This document shows, piece after piece, positions 11,948 to 25,054 of a stretch of DNA of 64,000 bases. The position numbers and the translations under genes are program-made. This DNA is from Elysia crispata (lineage: Eukaryota; Mollusca; Gastropoda; Plakobranchidae). The notes below the pieces were generated by a model. The model saw only the letters and a list, made by a program, of their open reading frames with translations, was not told where the DNA came from and did not search any database. The DNA lies in assembly GCA_033675545.1 (NCBI GenBank), contig JAWDGP010001118.1, positions 1 to 64,000 of the forward strand, written 5' to 3'. The number at the start of each line of letters is the position of its first letter. Position 1 is the stretch's first letter.

Positions 11948-13124
11948 CCGTTTAAACAAGACACAAGTTCTGTAGATCTACAGAATAATAGGAGTTTTTT
12001 TAAAATTACATCTCTTCACATCAGGCTGGATATGCCTCTTTTTTTTTTATTTGTACCTGAACCTTGATTTTACATGTATCGTGTAAATTACAATCGTACC
12101 AATGAAAGCACCATTTTCAGTTATTTCTCAGTCACCTCGAGAGTGTGACTCTGCACTAAATAGAATAAAAGTGGAAAAAGAAATTCCTAAAGGTGGACGC
12201 ACATTGTGCACAGGGCCTGTGATGTGAATTTTAAATTGACTTGCTTGTTCAACCTGTTGTGTGAATCTGTGATTTACAAGGGAAAGCTTAAAATCAACAC
12301 ATCTAGATCTAGATCTAGAAAGATTAGATGTAGATTCTTGATTACTACGTAACAGTAAGATTTAATCTTTGCAGATTTTACCGTAAAATTATTAAGCTAC
12401 TCTCAAACTCTTTAATTTTTTTAATCTTCTGTTGTATTGACCACCACTGAAACCAGAATTTCGGGGGAGGTATAAATTCTTTCAAAATAAACCTAGATGT
12501 TGTTATATGATACACCTGGCTTTTTAAAAGTAAGTTAGTTTAGTATATCAGTCTTTCCACAGAGTATTCAGCTAAATATTTTTATCCTAAAATTCTTTGA
12601 TGGTATCTTTGGGGTAACTAGCTCCCATTCCTGCTCCCCATTTGACTTTCTCATACAGGTTTTCGTGTGTAATCTAAGTCCTGTAAAATTATTAATTAAT
12701 AGAATTTTACGTATCACCATGAACTTTAAAAATATATGTCTCTATTACAAATCATTCTTGTAGCTTTTTAATGCATCGTAAATTATTTATGAGGTAAATT
12801 TAAAAGCAATCTTTTGTTGTTACTTAGATTCTAAGAGAGAGCTTCACCTACTACACTGTCTCTCTAGTTTTGATATCAGTGGGTCTAACAGAATGGTGAC
12901 ATGAAAATTTGAACACATTTTGGGGCAAAAATTTGGCACCCATCTTCTTAAATTTAGTCGTGTAACAAGAAAAAATTGTGACTTTTTTTTAAAACTCTTT
13001 GTTTGAAAAGGTCAGATATACTAGTAATATGAAAGAAGATGTCATGAGGATGATCATTTTAAGAACAGAATGAAGATTCAATCCCTCAAATCTTTAATAA
13101 TTTTCTTTTAATCCTTCTTTACAG
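11948..13124 (+). other. Presumed 5' intron of MBD5/6-like gene
   Basis: AT-rich with a short CTAGAT run at 12301-12320. It ends in a good pyrimidine tract and acceptor (CTTCTTTACAG at 13124). Nothing else recognised. Confidence 0.45.
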
Positions 13125-13297
13125 GTTGTGAAAACTTGATACATGGATAAATTAGCTATGGAAAATTGTGTTGGTTTCCATTTTTTCTACTTGGAGGATT
13201 CACACAAAGATGGCTTCGATCTGTGTAAATTGTTCTTGTCTCCAACCTAGATTTTGGCCTAGTCCTCATGTCTTGAGACTTAAGGCCCCACTCAACA
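13125..13297 (+). other. 5' UTR part of first coding exon
   Basis: It lies between the acceptor AG at 13123-13124 and the ATG at 13298. An in-frame TGA at 13274-13276, followed by no other in-frame ATG, fixes 13298 as the first usable start in this frame. The ATG has A at position -3. Confidence 0.7.
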
Positions 13298-16200
13298 ATG
13301 AACTATGACACTCAGTATGCATTCAGTCATGGCCTGGCTTCAGCCCCACAGTTCCAAACTTTGCCGCAGCAGCATTTGCAGCAACGTCAGCACCAATTTC
13401 AACATCAACAAGTTTTTCCGCAACATCACTATGGTCAGATTGCGCCAACGTCCAATGTTTTCTTTCAGTTCACGGGAGGAGGTAATCCCATCTTTCAACA
13501 AAAGGAAATCCACCAGATGGCGACTCTGCCAGCTGGAGGAATACAGCAGACGCCCTTGGGGACACAGCATGGGATGGTGGCATCATCCTTCGTCAAACAG
13601 GGTGTACCTGTTAGAATGGAAGGTAACTGTGTTCATTTGGTAGGAGGGGCAGAAGGAATGCTTTATCAGCCGCATCCCCAGCAGTCGGATCTTAAAATCA
13701 TCACAGCAAATCCTGATGCAAGGATGTTGCAGCAGCACTCTCAACTGGACACAGGTTTAGGGTTACCTCAGAACACAGCAGCAACAATACTGGGTATAGA
13801 TATGATGGGAGGGCAGCCACAGACTCTTTTAGACCAAAGTTCACTGGATATGGGACATCCACAACACCAGCAACATCAAGGTATAGCAATAACAGGACAG
13901 GGTGGAGTACTCTCTTACAGTAAACAGCAATCATTTTCGGGCCCATGGCTGCAGCCACAGCAACAGCATGTGAGCAGCTCAACAGGAAATCTTCAACAGC
14001 AGCAACAAACACAAAGTGCTTTGCCTTCCTTCACTCACTTATGGTCTCAATTTCAACAACATAAAAACCAAACAGGATTAAGTGTGCAGCAGCAACAGCA
14101 ACAAACGCATATGAGTACCATACAGCACTCTCAACAGTTTCAAAACCAAAACCAGCTACAGCCATCCCAACAACAGTTTGCGGCGCCATCTAATTTTCCT
14201 GCCTTGACTGGCATGCCCATGATAAACATGTCCCATTTTCAAGATCAGACACAACAACAATCCCCGTTGCCAGTCCTACCCAATCGGATTGCTTGCTTCT
14301 CACCTTGTGGCCCAAGCAGTACCCCATCTCCGTGTTCAGTGGACAGAAATGTGCCAGCTCCTGATACTAGCCTGGCAGGACAAGTGAAGGCTTCTTCATG
14401 TCAGTCCACACTTTCTGTCATAGGTGACTCTCCACAACACACAAACCCATCTCTGCTGACTGACTCCTCCTCTGTCCCTCCAAAGGTAACAGTGATTTTA
14501 GATTCTCTACCACACTGTGAAACATTCCCTCCAACCACTCATTTTCAGGGCAATTCTGAGGCTGTTTTAAAACTTGGAGCTTCATCTGTGATTCCATGCT
14601 CTGATTCCCCAACCATGCGCAATAGGCATCGAGGTTCCACCTCTAATGGCCAGCTTAACCTTCATCAAAAGAAACTGTGTTTGTCAAGGCCTTTAAAGCC
14701 CATTTCATCTACAGGCAGCTCTATGGAAAGATCTTCCTCAGAGAGTTCCAATTTCTCATCACCACCTTACGCCTTCACACCACCAAATAGTAATGACCCT
14801 CTGTTCTCTCCTGGATCCCAGGTTTTTAATGGAGATGAACACACATTGCCAGATTCTATATCAGAATCTCCAGTATCCCTTTGCCTGTCTTCCTCATCTC
14901 TTTCATCAGTTATGTCACCTTCGTCTTTGTCGTCATCTCCTGTCCAAATCACAGCCTCAGCATTGCCCAAGACCAGTGGAAAAAGTTTGACTATGAATTT
15001 AGAAGGAGGAAAACGCAACCATCCTCCTCAAACGCAGGTCACTAGCAACTGCACCTCAGCAACTGTAGCAACAGTTTTAGCTCTCTCTTCTCCTAGCACA
15101 ACCACAGTTATCACTGCTATGGCCTCCAGCCACACATTGGTCACCACAACTACCACGACAACATCTGTTACTCTCGCCTCTCACTGTTTGATGGATGGCG
15201 CTACAACCACCATCCGATCTTGTTGCTCTGCAAGTGGTTCATCTATCCGGGACGGCAAATCTAGTAAAACCTCTGTCCCTTCAAACAGTAAAAAGGCAAA
15301 AGTAATATCTGAAGCTATGAATTCAACACCATCGATTGTTGGGAAAAAGGTCAAAGTCCCCTTCAGTTGGCTCAGAAAGCTGGAAAATGGTGCAATTTTG
15401 TACTTAAGGTAAGATAGGATAAAACTTTATTTTCGTTAATGTTGTTACAGACTAAGGGATGTTGTGCTGAGAAAAGCTCATAGGTTTAAACAGTATAAAG
15501 TGGAAACATAATTCAAAGAAATGCTCAGCTAAGTCTTACAATAGTTATAAAATGAAAGCTAATACAGGTACCGTACTAATATAATAGCTAAAAAAAGCTA
15601 AATTTCACAATAAAATTTTAAATATAAGGCTAAGATGTGTATGATCTGACAGTTAAGGTTTATTATTTCCACTGCTTTGACCTTTTACAATAATAAAGCA
15701 TCAGCATTTAGCTTTCCTACCTGGTATGATCATTTGAATTTTAATGAACTTTTCTTAGCTTACACGTGTTTCTGTACGTGTCAAAAATATCTTCAGATTG
15801 TCCATTTATTTTTTCTTAATTTTTTTTCCAATTTCTAAACTCAGCCCAAGTGGAACAGCCCTACAATCATATGAACAAATCTGCCAATATCTTCTGAGTG
15901 ACAGCACTTGCAAATGTGGCTTGGAATGTCCTATACAGGTTGGACCATTGTTATAACTTAAAATATTGCAAGTGTATTTTTTTTTCTTCTTTAAATCCAT
16001 TAATGATTATGACTGCAAATTAGCTGGGAAGAGATAAGTATCTTTAAAAAGTTATATATGAACTAGTTTAAATAACCCACAAATTATTTGTAGACTGCTG
16101 CCTCGTTTAAGTGTGGCTGATTTAATCTTAAAAAGTAGAATGTTAAGTACCACCTTTCTGGCTTAGAAACCTGTGGGTCATCAGTGGATGTAATAAGTAC

Positions 16201-19200
16201 CATTTCCTTCTCTGAAATTGGGTTTCAAGTTGTCTCAGACTTCGATAGGAGGAAGAATGAAGAGAAAGATAATAACAGTAGATTCTGAGTTGATTTTTTT
16301 TTGTGTGTTTTTGTCAATTTCCTCCCTTATTCTATATTTCGTAACTGGAAATAAAATTTTTTTATTGTTTTGTTAAAATTTTGGAACCTAGCAAAGGCTA
16401 AAGAGGTGAAACAAAACAATTTTGTCCTCAGTCTCTCACAAAGAATTCTTCAATGTTACTTTAACTCTCGTGTTGTCATGTTATGCCTCATTAATATACA
16501 TCAAATTATTTTTAGTTTATCCTTTTTGAAATAATTATGAAAAAAGTCTAAGTGAAAATGTTTTACATTTCCTCTCAAAGGTGAAAGAATTCTTCAGTTT
16601 TGACCCATCTGTGGAAAGTCAACCCTGGACCTTGGAAGCTGAGGAAAGCCAAACCGTGGAGTCAGAGGGGGCAGAAAAGGGAGGCAAGCAAAAACAGGAG
16701 GATTTACGCAAATTGTGCAACCACCGTCGAGAAGTCCTTGCCCTTGCAGCCCTCCACAATTCTCAGTCTCATATGACCACTGGTGAGAACTAAGTGTCTT
16801 TTTTTTCCTCCTTTGAGAATTCTAGCAATTAATCTGTATGACTTTCAGAACACACTACACTAATATCATTCTATATGGCTTTTCTTCTTGTTTATACAAA
16901 CATATGCGTTATTCATGTATCAGACTACAATAAATTTCAATACAAAAGCAACTATCGATTCCATTCATTTTTTATGTTTGCAATATTGAATATTACGCTG
17001 ATCTTTCTCAGCAGATATCGTTGATAAATGTTTTTTATTATTTTCTTCTAAACGGTAATTAATTTTTTTTCCAACAGAAAATTCATTACAGAAAGGCAAA
17101 AAAAGGGATCGCAAAAAATCACTAAGTGGAAGTGAAAGCTTGATTTTATCTCCTTTAAAAAGACTGAAAACTAGCATCACCAATGCTGTCAATCGCCATG
17201 CTGTCTCTACAGAAAAAAAGAAAAACTCTAAACATGCTCTAGACAAATTGTTAGAAAGTACAAGTTTAAACAAAGAGTTGGAGCTGGCGTCAGTTATGTC
17301 ACCTGAAGCAACCTTAAAGCAAGAAAATCACAGTCTGGACAGATCTTCATCTTTGTCCTATGTGGGAATTAAAGAAAACAAGTTTTCAGGATGCATTGAG
17401 GATCATGAGGAGTGGAGAGAACACATGCACTTCGAAGATTTTTCTAAACAAAAAGAAGATGGGGTCGCACAATTTAACAATAAAGAGCCAAGTCCTGTAG
17501 GCAAGTTTGAAAGTAATTATTCTTACGAAGCTAATTTTGAGGCACCAAAGAATAGTGACCAGGATCAACAGATTTTAGACTTGAAGGATTCCTCACAGAC
17601 CCGGCACGCAGATCCAACCTTACCACAGAACCACAGTCTCAATGAAGGACTCTCTAACTCCGCCAAGTCTTTAACGGTGCTTCAACATGCAAAGTCACCG
17701 CTTGTCTCTTGCAACCCTGAGACTGCTCATGAAGGACATTTTCCCAAGCATAGCACTCCTATCAACAACAAAGCTGTCTCTCAAGCTTGGCCTGGACCAG
17801 TCAAGCACAGCGGGCAGCTGCAGGCCAGTGTAGAGTCGTCCAAGAATAAGTCTAAGAAAGTAAGAGGCAAGAAAGAGAGACAGAAGCAGCTTTTCACGCC
17901 CAGCAACTCTGACCCTGCCTCTAAACAAGCCGAATCAAAAAGCACCCTGGAAGACGATATTCCTTTGCCGTCCAATGCTGTGTCATTCCTGGAGAATCCC
18001 ACTGTCTTTGTTGCTCAACAGACAGTTATGATCAATAATTCAATGGCTTCTTGTAATATAGCCTATTCTTCTCCGGTGCCCACTGTCCCGAGCCCCAGCC
18101 CAACTGATGTATTAACAAAGTCTGAGAAAGAACAGGAAAACATCACATATCCTAGTGCACAACGGCAAGGGATAGACATCAAAGAAGAAGAGGAGCGAAA
18201 AATCGGAACAGATACAGATAGCAACAGAAGCTTTTCCGACACCACTGAAAACAATGACTCGGCTTACCTTAGTCAGACTGGGAGTGATCAGGAAAGATCA
18301 GACACCATTGATGGCTCTGACTCTTGTCTTGATGCTCATAAGGTGTTAGATATTTACGACTTTAACTGCTCCGAAGAAAGGGAATGCAAAGCCGACCCTG
18401 GCATTGTCCATGTTGACATGAAAGCCTCGGCCAACGAAACCGTTAAAAGTGAAAACTCTGTGGATATTATCAAAACATCCCTAGCAGACGCAATAATTTC
18501 AACTCCAAAGGTCACTTCTGCTACTGTTAAACTTAAAGAGCCTAACATACAAGAGAAGCCACCCGTGCCTAAACAAAAGCCCAAACAGAAATCCTCTCCG
18601 TTTTGCACTAAGAAAATGAGCCAGCCGAAAAATGGACTGGAAGAGCCTTTTAAGGGGGACGACATTGGCAGTCTTAACAAGGACTTATCCAACTTACTGG
18701 CGTCTGACAATTGGAACATTCCAGCAGTTCAGCAAGTTCTTGCTCATTACAGCGGAGGCGACCCAGGCCAGTTGAATGCAGCCATCCAACAGGTCTTGTC
18801 CCAAGCTTCCACTGCTGGCGTCGATTTCCCTGCTAGCAATCTGTTGACTGCTGCAGCCAAAGCTCAGGTCAAGGGAAGCAACAAAAAGTCTTCCCCTAAT
18901 GGCGCTATATCATCCAGAGTTGTCACACCGCCTGCGTGCCTGAAAACTGATGGCTTACCAGTTCATCAGATCAGTGGTATGCACAGTAAAACAGATTCAA
19001 AAGCACCCATAAGCAAACAACAGCAGCAGCGTCAGGAGTCTACGGTCTCCCAATCGACCGGCCAAATCATAAGAAATGTAGTGCAGCTTCCTCAAGGAAC
19101 TTCAGGAGGACTCACTATGAATATGGTGGTGCCTGTCACCAAACAAGAGCTACAGCAGAAAGGAAGCGGAGCAAATCTTTCCTCTGACTCTGGTCTCATG

Positions 19201-22200
19201 AAAGCCATTGAGCCTGAAAGCAAAGTAGCAGCTGCAGTTAGCCCTCTAATGACTGCCCAGAATATGCATGCTTCAACCTGTCTACAGCCAGTAGATGTTG
19301 GGGCAAAGTTGGGGCTTCCTATGCCTCCAGTGATACCTACCAGCCCTGCTCAGGTCTCTTCCGTGAGCAACCCTGTGATTCTAAATGGATTTGGCACACC
19401 TCGTATGATCATGAACTCCCAGATTCCTCCTGTATCCGTAGTGACGACCAGTGTTTCAAAAACCATTTCTCCAATGACCCTAGGATTGAATCAGGCTATG
19501 TTTGGTGCAGCGTCCACCCCAGCTGCTCCCCTGGCCCAGCAGCACCTCTTAGCCACTGCTCAACAGCAACAGCAAAATACTGGCAACACGTGCATCTTAA
19601 ACCCCTCTAACCAAATTGGAAAACCAGCTGGCAGTGGCGGACAGCCTTCGTCACTTCAGGCTGCAACAAATACTCATCAGCTTATGGCTCCCTCGGGACA
19701 CCAGGCGACTCAGTTGGCTGCAGCTCAACAGGCCAATACGCAAATAATGAATACACTGTCCGTTCAAGGTCTCAATCCAAGCCAGCAGTTACTTCTCCAG
19801 CAGATGTCTCCCTGTAATCCAGTGTCTCAACTATCCCCAGCCATGGCAGCCCAGCTTCTTACGCAAAACCAACAGCAGCAGCAGCTGCCGCAAATGTCAC
19901 CCTCTTTCTTACCAGGGAGCCACCCCCAAGTTCAAAAACTGCCACAAAACTCTGTGCTAGGTAACCAAACCAGCATATTTGCCAGTGTGCCTTTACCATC
20001 GTTCAGTGCTACGTCTGCAACCACCAATTGTTCGGGACTCTTCACCCAAGCAAATACATGCATCCCTCCGTCCCAGCCTCAACAGCAACAACAACCAAGG
20101 CCTGGTGATGGTGGGCTTCCGGCTATTATAAATGCTTCCGTGGATGGTACAGATCAACTGGCACACAGTTTATCACAAGTAAAGGATGTGGCCACAGGGG
20201 TGTCTCTGTCTGGTACGCCCATGTTTGCGGCAACCAGTCAGCCTGTGTTTGTCATCCCACCGGCCAATACCAACCCAGTTGTTCAGGTCCTGGGCTCCAC
20301 TCAATCTTTGGCAACTGCTACAGATTTAAATATCCAGCAGCAGAATAACAATTTTGCAGCTCAATTGTTCGGACAACAGTCCCAACAGCCGTTTGACTCT
20401 TCACAGCTTCAGAATCTTCTCTCAACAGGGTTTAACCCACTTGCACTCCAGCAGACGATCAATACCATCAATCTGAGTGGAGTCCATCAACAGCAACAAC
20501 AACAACAACAACAACTTCAGATGTTACAACTACAGCAACTCATGTTGCAGCAGCTGCAAAACCAGCAAAATCTTCAGGGAATCTCCATTCCTGGTCAGCA
20601 GACGGCTCCTCAGACCATCGTGAATGCTGTAGTTCCTACTCAGAACCTCCAGCTGGGCTCCATGGTGGACATGAATGCCATCCACTCCAGTCTCTCTCCT
20701 GTTGCAGCAGCAGCAGCCTCTCACCAGAATTTACTGGGTAATCCTTTGTCACAACCACAGCTGCACATCACCTCTTCACTTGGAGCTCAGACAGTAGTCC
20801 AAGGAAGTGTGTCAGCACCAGTCAACGTCTTGCAGAATGCTAGCCTGCAGAAAGTGCCGCAAACATTTGTAAAGACAATGACAAGTGGAACTCCTCAGAG
20901 GCAGGTTCCAGCAGTGACAACAGCTACAGGTAAACACAACACAAGTACTGTTGTCGCATCCCAACCAGAAAACTTCCACCAGAAGCAGCCTCCCTTGGGA
21001 GGGCAAACAGTCCTTCCTGCACCACAACCTCCAGTACTTTCCACCAACACCAACAGACCCCAGACCTCTTCTATATCTCCAGCCCCCATTCCGACATTGA
21101 CTCCAACATCCCCCGCAAGCGCTTCATCTAAAACCTCCTCGGGTAGTAGCAAGTCTTCAAAGTCAAAGTCTAAATCTAAAAAGTCAGAGACGAAAAAAGT
21201 TTCAGACCCAGAGTCTGAGCGGAATGAAGAAGACATTGCTGCCACTGTGCAGCAAATCTTGGCTCAGGCAGTTCAACAACAGAGGGAGCTGCAGTTGGCA
21301 GCCAAGAACCAACCTCCACCACCCCCTAAATCCAAGAGTAAGAAATCCCAGTCAAGATCCAAAACTAACTCTAACCAGTCTGCAGGCATGTTAGCTGCTG
21401 CACCAGTGGCCAATAAGGAGCACGATTTAGGAAAGCTACCCAGTATTATGTCTGATGATGTCGTGATCCACAAACCAGAGCATGCTGTCTTGTTAAATCC
21501 AAACTGCCCAACTTCTAGTTCTGCTGTAGCATCTTCTATTCAACCACCACCAACATCCGCATCTTGTAACGATTCATTGATAAGTTCACGAACCGAGCTT
21601 AGCAGACCATCCCAGCTTGTACAACATCTGCCATTATCATCAAAACTCCAGTCCCAGCAATCATCGTTCTTAACTCCAACTGGTTCAGGTGTTCCTCCAA
21701 ATGCACCATTAGCAGCAACAAGAACGGCCCAATCTAGTCAGCCAGCTGGAACGGAACAAATAGTCATATCGCCTGTACCACCGCAGCATATCATATACCA
21801 AGGATGTCCCCTATCTGGGAAGGTCATGCCCCAAGCCCTCCAGAAAAGCGGTGCTGTCGCCAGCGAGAGCACTATGCAAACAAATCTTTCCCCTGCTAGC
21901 ATGTCCAGTGAAGCACACATCCAAAATAAGAACCTAGCAGTTAACTCAAACTCACACTCTTTGACCAGTGGATCCAATAAAAAGTCTGCTTTATCCTTGA
22001 AAGATCATCTATCGTCCATAATCTCCAAAGACAAGGACAGCAGTAAAAAGAAAGTGAATGGAGGCCCATCAACTCCTTGCCCTAGTACTAGGACAAAAGA
22101 TGTTGAAGACTTTGATAAAGCTACTCATGTTACTGCTTTAGCCCACCAAAACACCCTGAAACTTGAGCCTGTGGGTCCTAAAGTTTTACGCAAGTCTGTT

Positions 22201-22206
22201 AAATAA
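13298..22206 (+). CDS. MBD5/6-like: Methyl-CpG-binding domain protein 5/6-like
   Basis: Chromatin protein of the MBD5/MBD6 family. In vertebrates these use the MBD to bind the PR-DUB (BAP1-ASXL) H2A deubiquitinase and not methylated DNA. Coding exons: 13298-15408, 15845-15938, 16581-16782 and 17078-22206, all GT-AG, 2,511 codons. The MBD begins near residue 684 ([18 protein letters not shown]) and continues over exon 2 ([13 protein letters not shown], then [10 protein letters not shown]) to VKEFFSFDP. The family's conserved [18 protein letters not shown] follows at about 777-794. The first 680 residues are rich in Gln, His, Ser and Thr. The C-terminal 1,700 residues are disordered and Gln-rich, with a poly-Gln run near 20490-20515, basic Lys/Ser clusters likely to be nuclear signals, and a structured-looking block at about residues 1335-1405 including [15 protein letters not shown]. 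Human MBD5 (about 1,494 aa) and MBD6 (about 1,003 aa) are shorter and start with the MBD. I see no PWWP. Confidence 0.93.
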
Positions 22207-25010
22207 ATCATTTGGAGATGATAAATAAAGTTCTCCTATTATGATTTGTTTTGAAACAACTTGACAAGCTCTACTTACTTCAACTGGATTGTAAAGGCAC
22301 AATGACTTATAGTTTAGATTTTATTTATTATTGTAGTAGGTGAATGTATCTGGAACTCATGTGCAGATGTTTTGGATAGTAAATGAAGTTATTTCATGTA
22401 TAGACCTTCACCCTACAAAAAAAAAATCTATTTCCTTCCCAACAAAGTATTGAAGAAAATGAAAAATTTTGAATGTGCTGGATATTTGTAAACTTGACTC
22501 TCAGGAAATAAAAAGCACACTATTTGTATTTATGTTTTTTCCAAGCAGTGGTATGAGATAAATTTCCTTGGTTCTGTATTATGTGGTTTACAATACAAAC
22601 AGTTGTGCTGCTTCATAAGAATCTCTTCATCTGTGTATAGTAATTCTCTTTAATTATCTCGAACTTATACAGTGTGAAAACTGTAATTTGTACAAATTTT
22701 TAATATTTCACACTTAAACATACCATGTAAGAAAGTGTTCTTTGGTAAGAATTTCAACAAGTCATTTTATCAAGTATTTTTTTTTAATGAGGTCTAATGG
22801 TGCTTAATTATAAATTGTACATTCATTTAACCAAATTGTATGATGCATATTTGTAACATTGCTGCTTTATGTTATTTCATTTTGTTCCTCTTCTTGTGAA
22901 GCGTGGCAACTGCATAACACTGACGTTAACAAATGGCAAAAATATTACAAATTGGTTTTGATAGCTAGAATTTAATACTTACTAAGTCATTGGCGTATTC
23001 AAGCAAAAGCAAACACCATATTATTTTTTTTAACTTTGGTAAGTCAAAATTGGTACTCAAAGTATTATACTGCGGGCCAAAGGTGTGCCATATTTAGCTG
23101 TTTAAATGAAACCATAAGTCAAATACGTTTGTTGCTTGGCTGGTCTTTTATCTTATACTTTTATGTAACAAGTTCTGAATTTTACTGGTTTTGAAAATTC
23201 TTTTTTTTTTGTATCATGGAAGCAAAACCCGAATGTATTCTGTTTTTGAGTTGGTCTAAGGAAGTATGATGTTGAAAGTTTCTGATTCAATAGTTTTAAT
23301 ATTTTGAACATTTCATTGAACAATTGACCTCAGTAGTATGCATTCAAATTTTAAAAAGGCACAATATGTCCATGATTCCACATGAAGCCACAGAAAGATA
23401 TTTGGTTTACCAGTCTCTGTTACTGCATGTGCTAATTTTATAAGACCTTTTTCTTTTCAACAGTCTGATTTTGGTTAGTCAATGTGCTTAAGTTATCTAG
23501 CAAAAGAAATAAACACTAAAGAATAGCTTCATGGACTTAACTTTTGATTCAGAAACTTCAACTGACACATTCAAAGATTTGTGATTTTTCCATTTTGAAT
23601 TCTGATTGATGACATTGTTACGCAACCGCAAATTTTCTCTTGAGAAGAGCAATGAGGGTTTTCTGTTATTGCCTGCCATAATTGCGACTCCCACATCCCT
23701 TAAAACTCAACTAAAGTCATATTCCCCCCACCCCTCGAAAAAAATGCTTTTGTAAGCTTTGCCTCTTTTCACCTTGGAAATAGGAATATAAGTCTTGAAT
23801 CCTGCTAGAAAGATATGACTTTGAAGCTTTTAAAAAGTTGTGATTGCTATGTGATTCTGTTGCCTTTTACCATACTAATTGTAAAAATATTTTTGCTTGT
23901 GATCCTTTCTGACTTGTATGATGTAGTTGTGAAATAGTAGTTTTGACATTCTAGCTACTAGTGCCCCTATATTTTTTCTCTCTCTCCCATCTATGTGAGT
24001 GCAGACATCCTCTTTAGAAATGTCCTAAGTGTTTTTCTCCCATCTTCTGATATTCCACATTTTATGCTTTAAAAACATTACATTTAATTACCATTCTATT
24101 GTGCTTACCTTACAGCTTTTATTGTGTACATTTTTTTTCTTGGTTTACCATTACTGTAATATAGCGACAATTATAATTATATTATACATATAAAGTTATA
24201 TTTGCTGAACTACACGAACCCTGAGGAGAGAGGGCGCTACAATGTGATTCACTCGGGCTATTCCCTGCAATGGATGTATGAAGGTTGTGTTTTAACTGGC
24301 CGTATGGCAGTGCTCTTTTACTGTTTTTTTTTCCTTTTGCTTGAAGTCAACTTTTTAAATTGTGTATATTCCAGCCATTTTTTTTTTGTTGTAAACTTTG
24401 ACATTACTCCCACTTTGTGATTATTTATATACATTTTTTTTTTAATTTTTGGACTGATGGCAATATACTTGGTTCAGTTCCTATTTATTTATTTGCCCTG
24501 ATCATTTCACCTTCATTCATTCATTCTCCACCATTTAAAAAATATAAGATTTTGTAGGTGAATTTCTGCTTCAGTTATAGTTTTTGATTTTGAGTCAGCG
24601 TTTGCCAATGCATCACAATTTAAAAAAAAAAAAATAACTTGTGTACTGATGTATGCCTCAATGTACATTCAGATGTCAACTTTGGCACAGAGCTAGCTGT
24701 GTGGAAGTTATGAATGAGCTTTGAAGAGAGGAACCACTGCTTATCTTAGCTCAGTGCAAAGCAATTAGAAAAAGTATTTCTTATTCAATCCATATTCTAA
24801 AGTTTTTTAGATTAACGCAAGAAATAACTGCTAAAGATAATCAGAACAGTGTTCACTTTTATTAAAAGCATAGGCGAAATACATCCAATGAAATAAAAAG
24901 TTCAGATTTTATGCTTCATTTATTAATCATGGAATGGGAATCATGTGAGCACTAATGAGTTGTGTGCTTTTGCTTTAACATGGATTCTGTTTGAATTTCC
25001 ATCATGCAAG

Positions 25011-25054
<44 letters not shown>

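Noticed and set aside
13305..15018. Other frames of 60-110 codons overlapping the first MBD5/6 exon on both strands
   Set aside because: They are shadows of the real frame; their composition mirrors Gln/Ser-rich codons read in other phases.
17695..18719. Antisense frames over the last MBD5/6 exon, one of 121 codons
   Set aside because: Antisense of a low-stop Ser/Gln-rich coding region; no domain similarity and no splice context.
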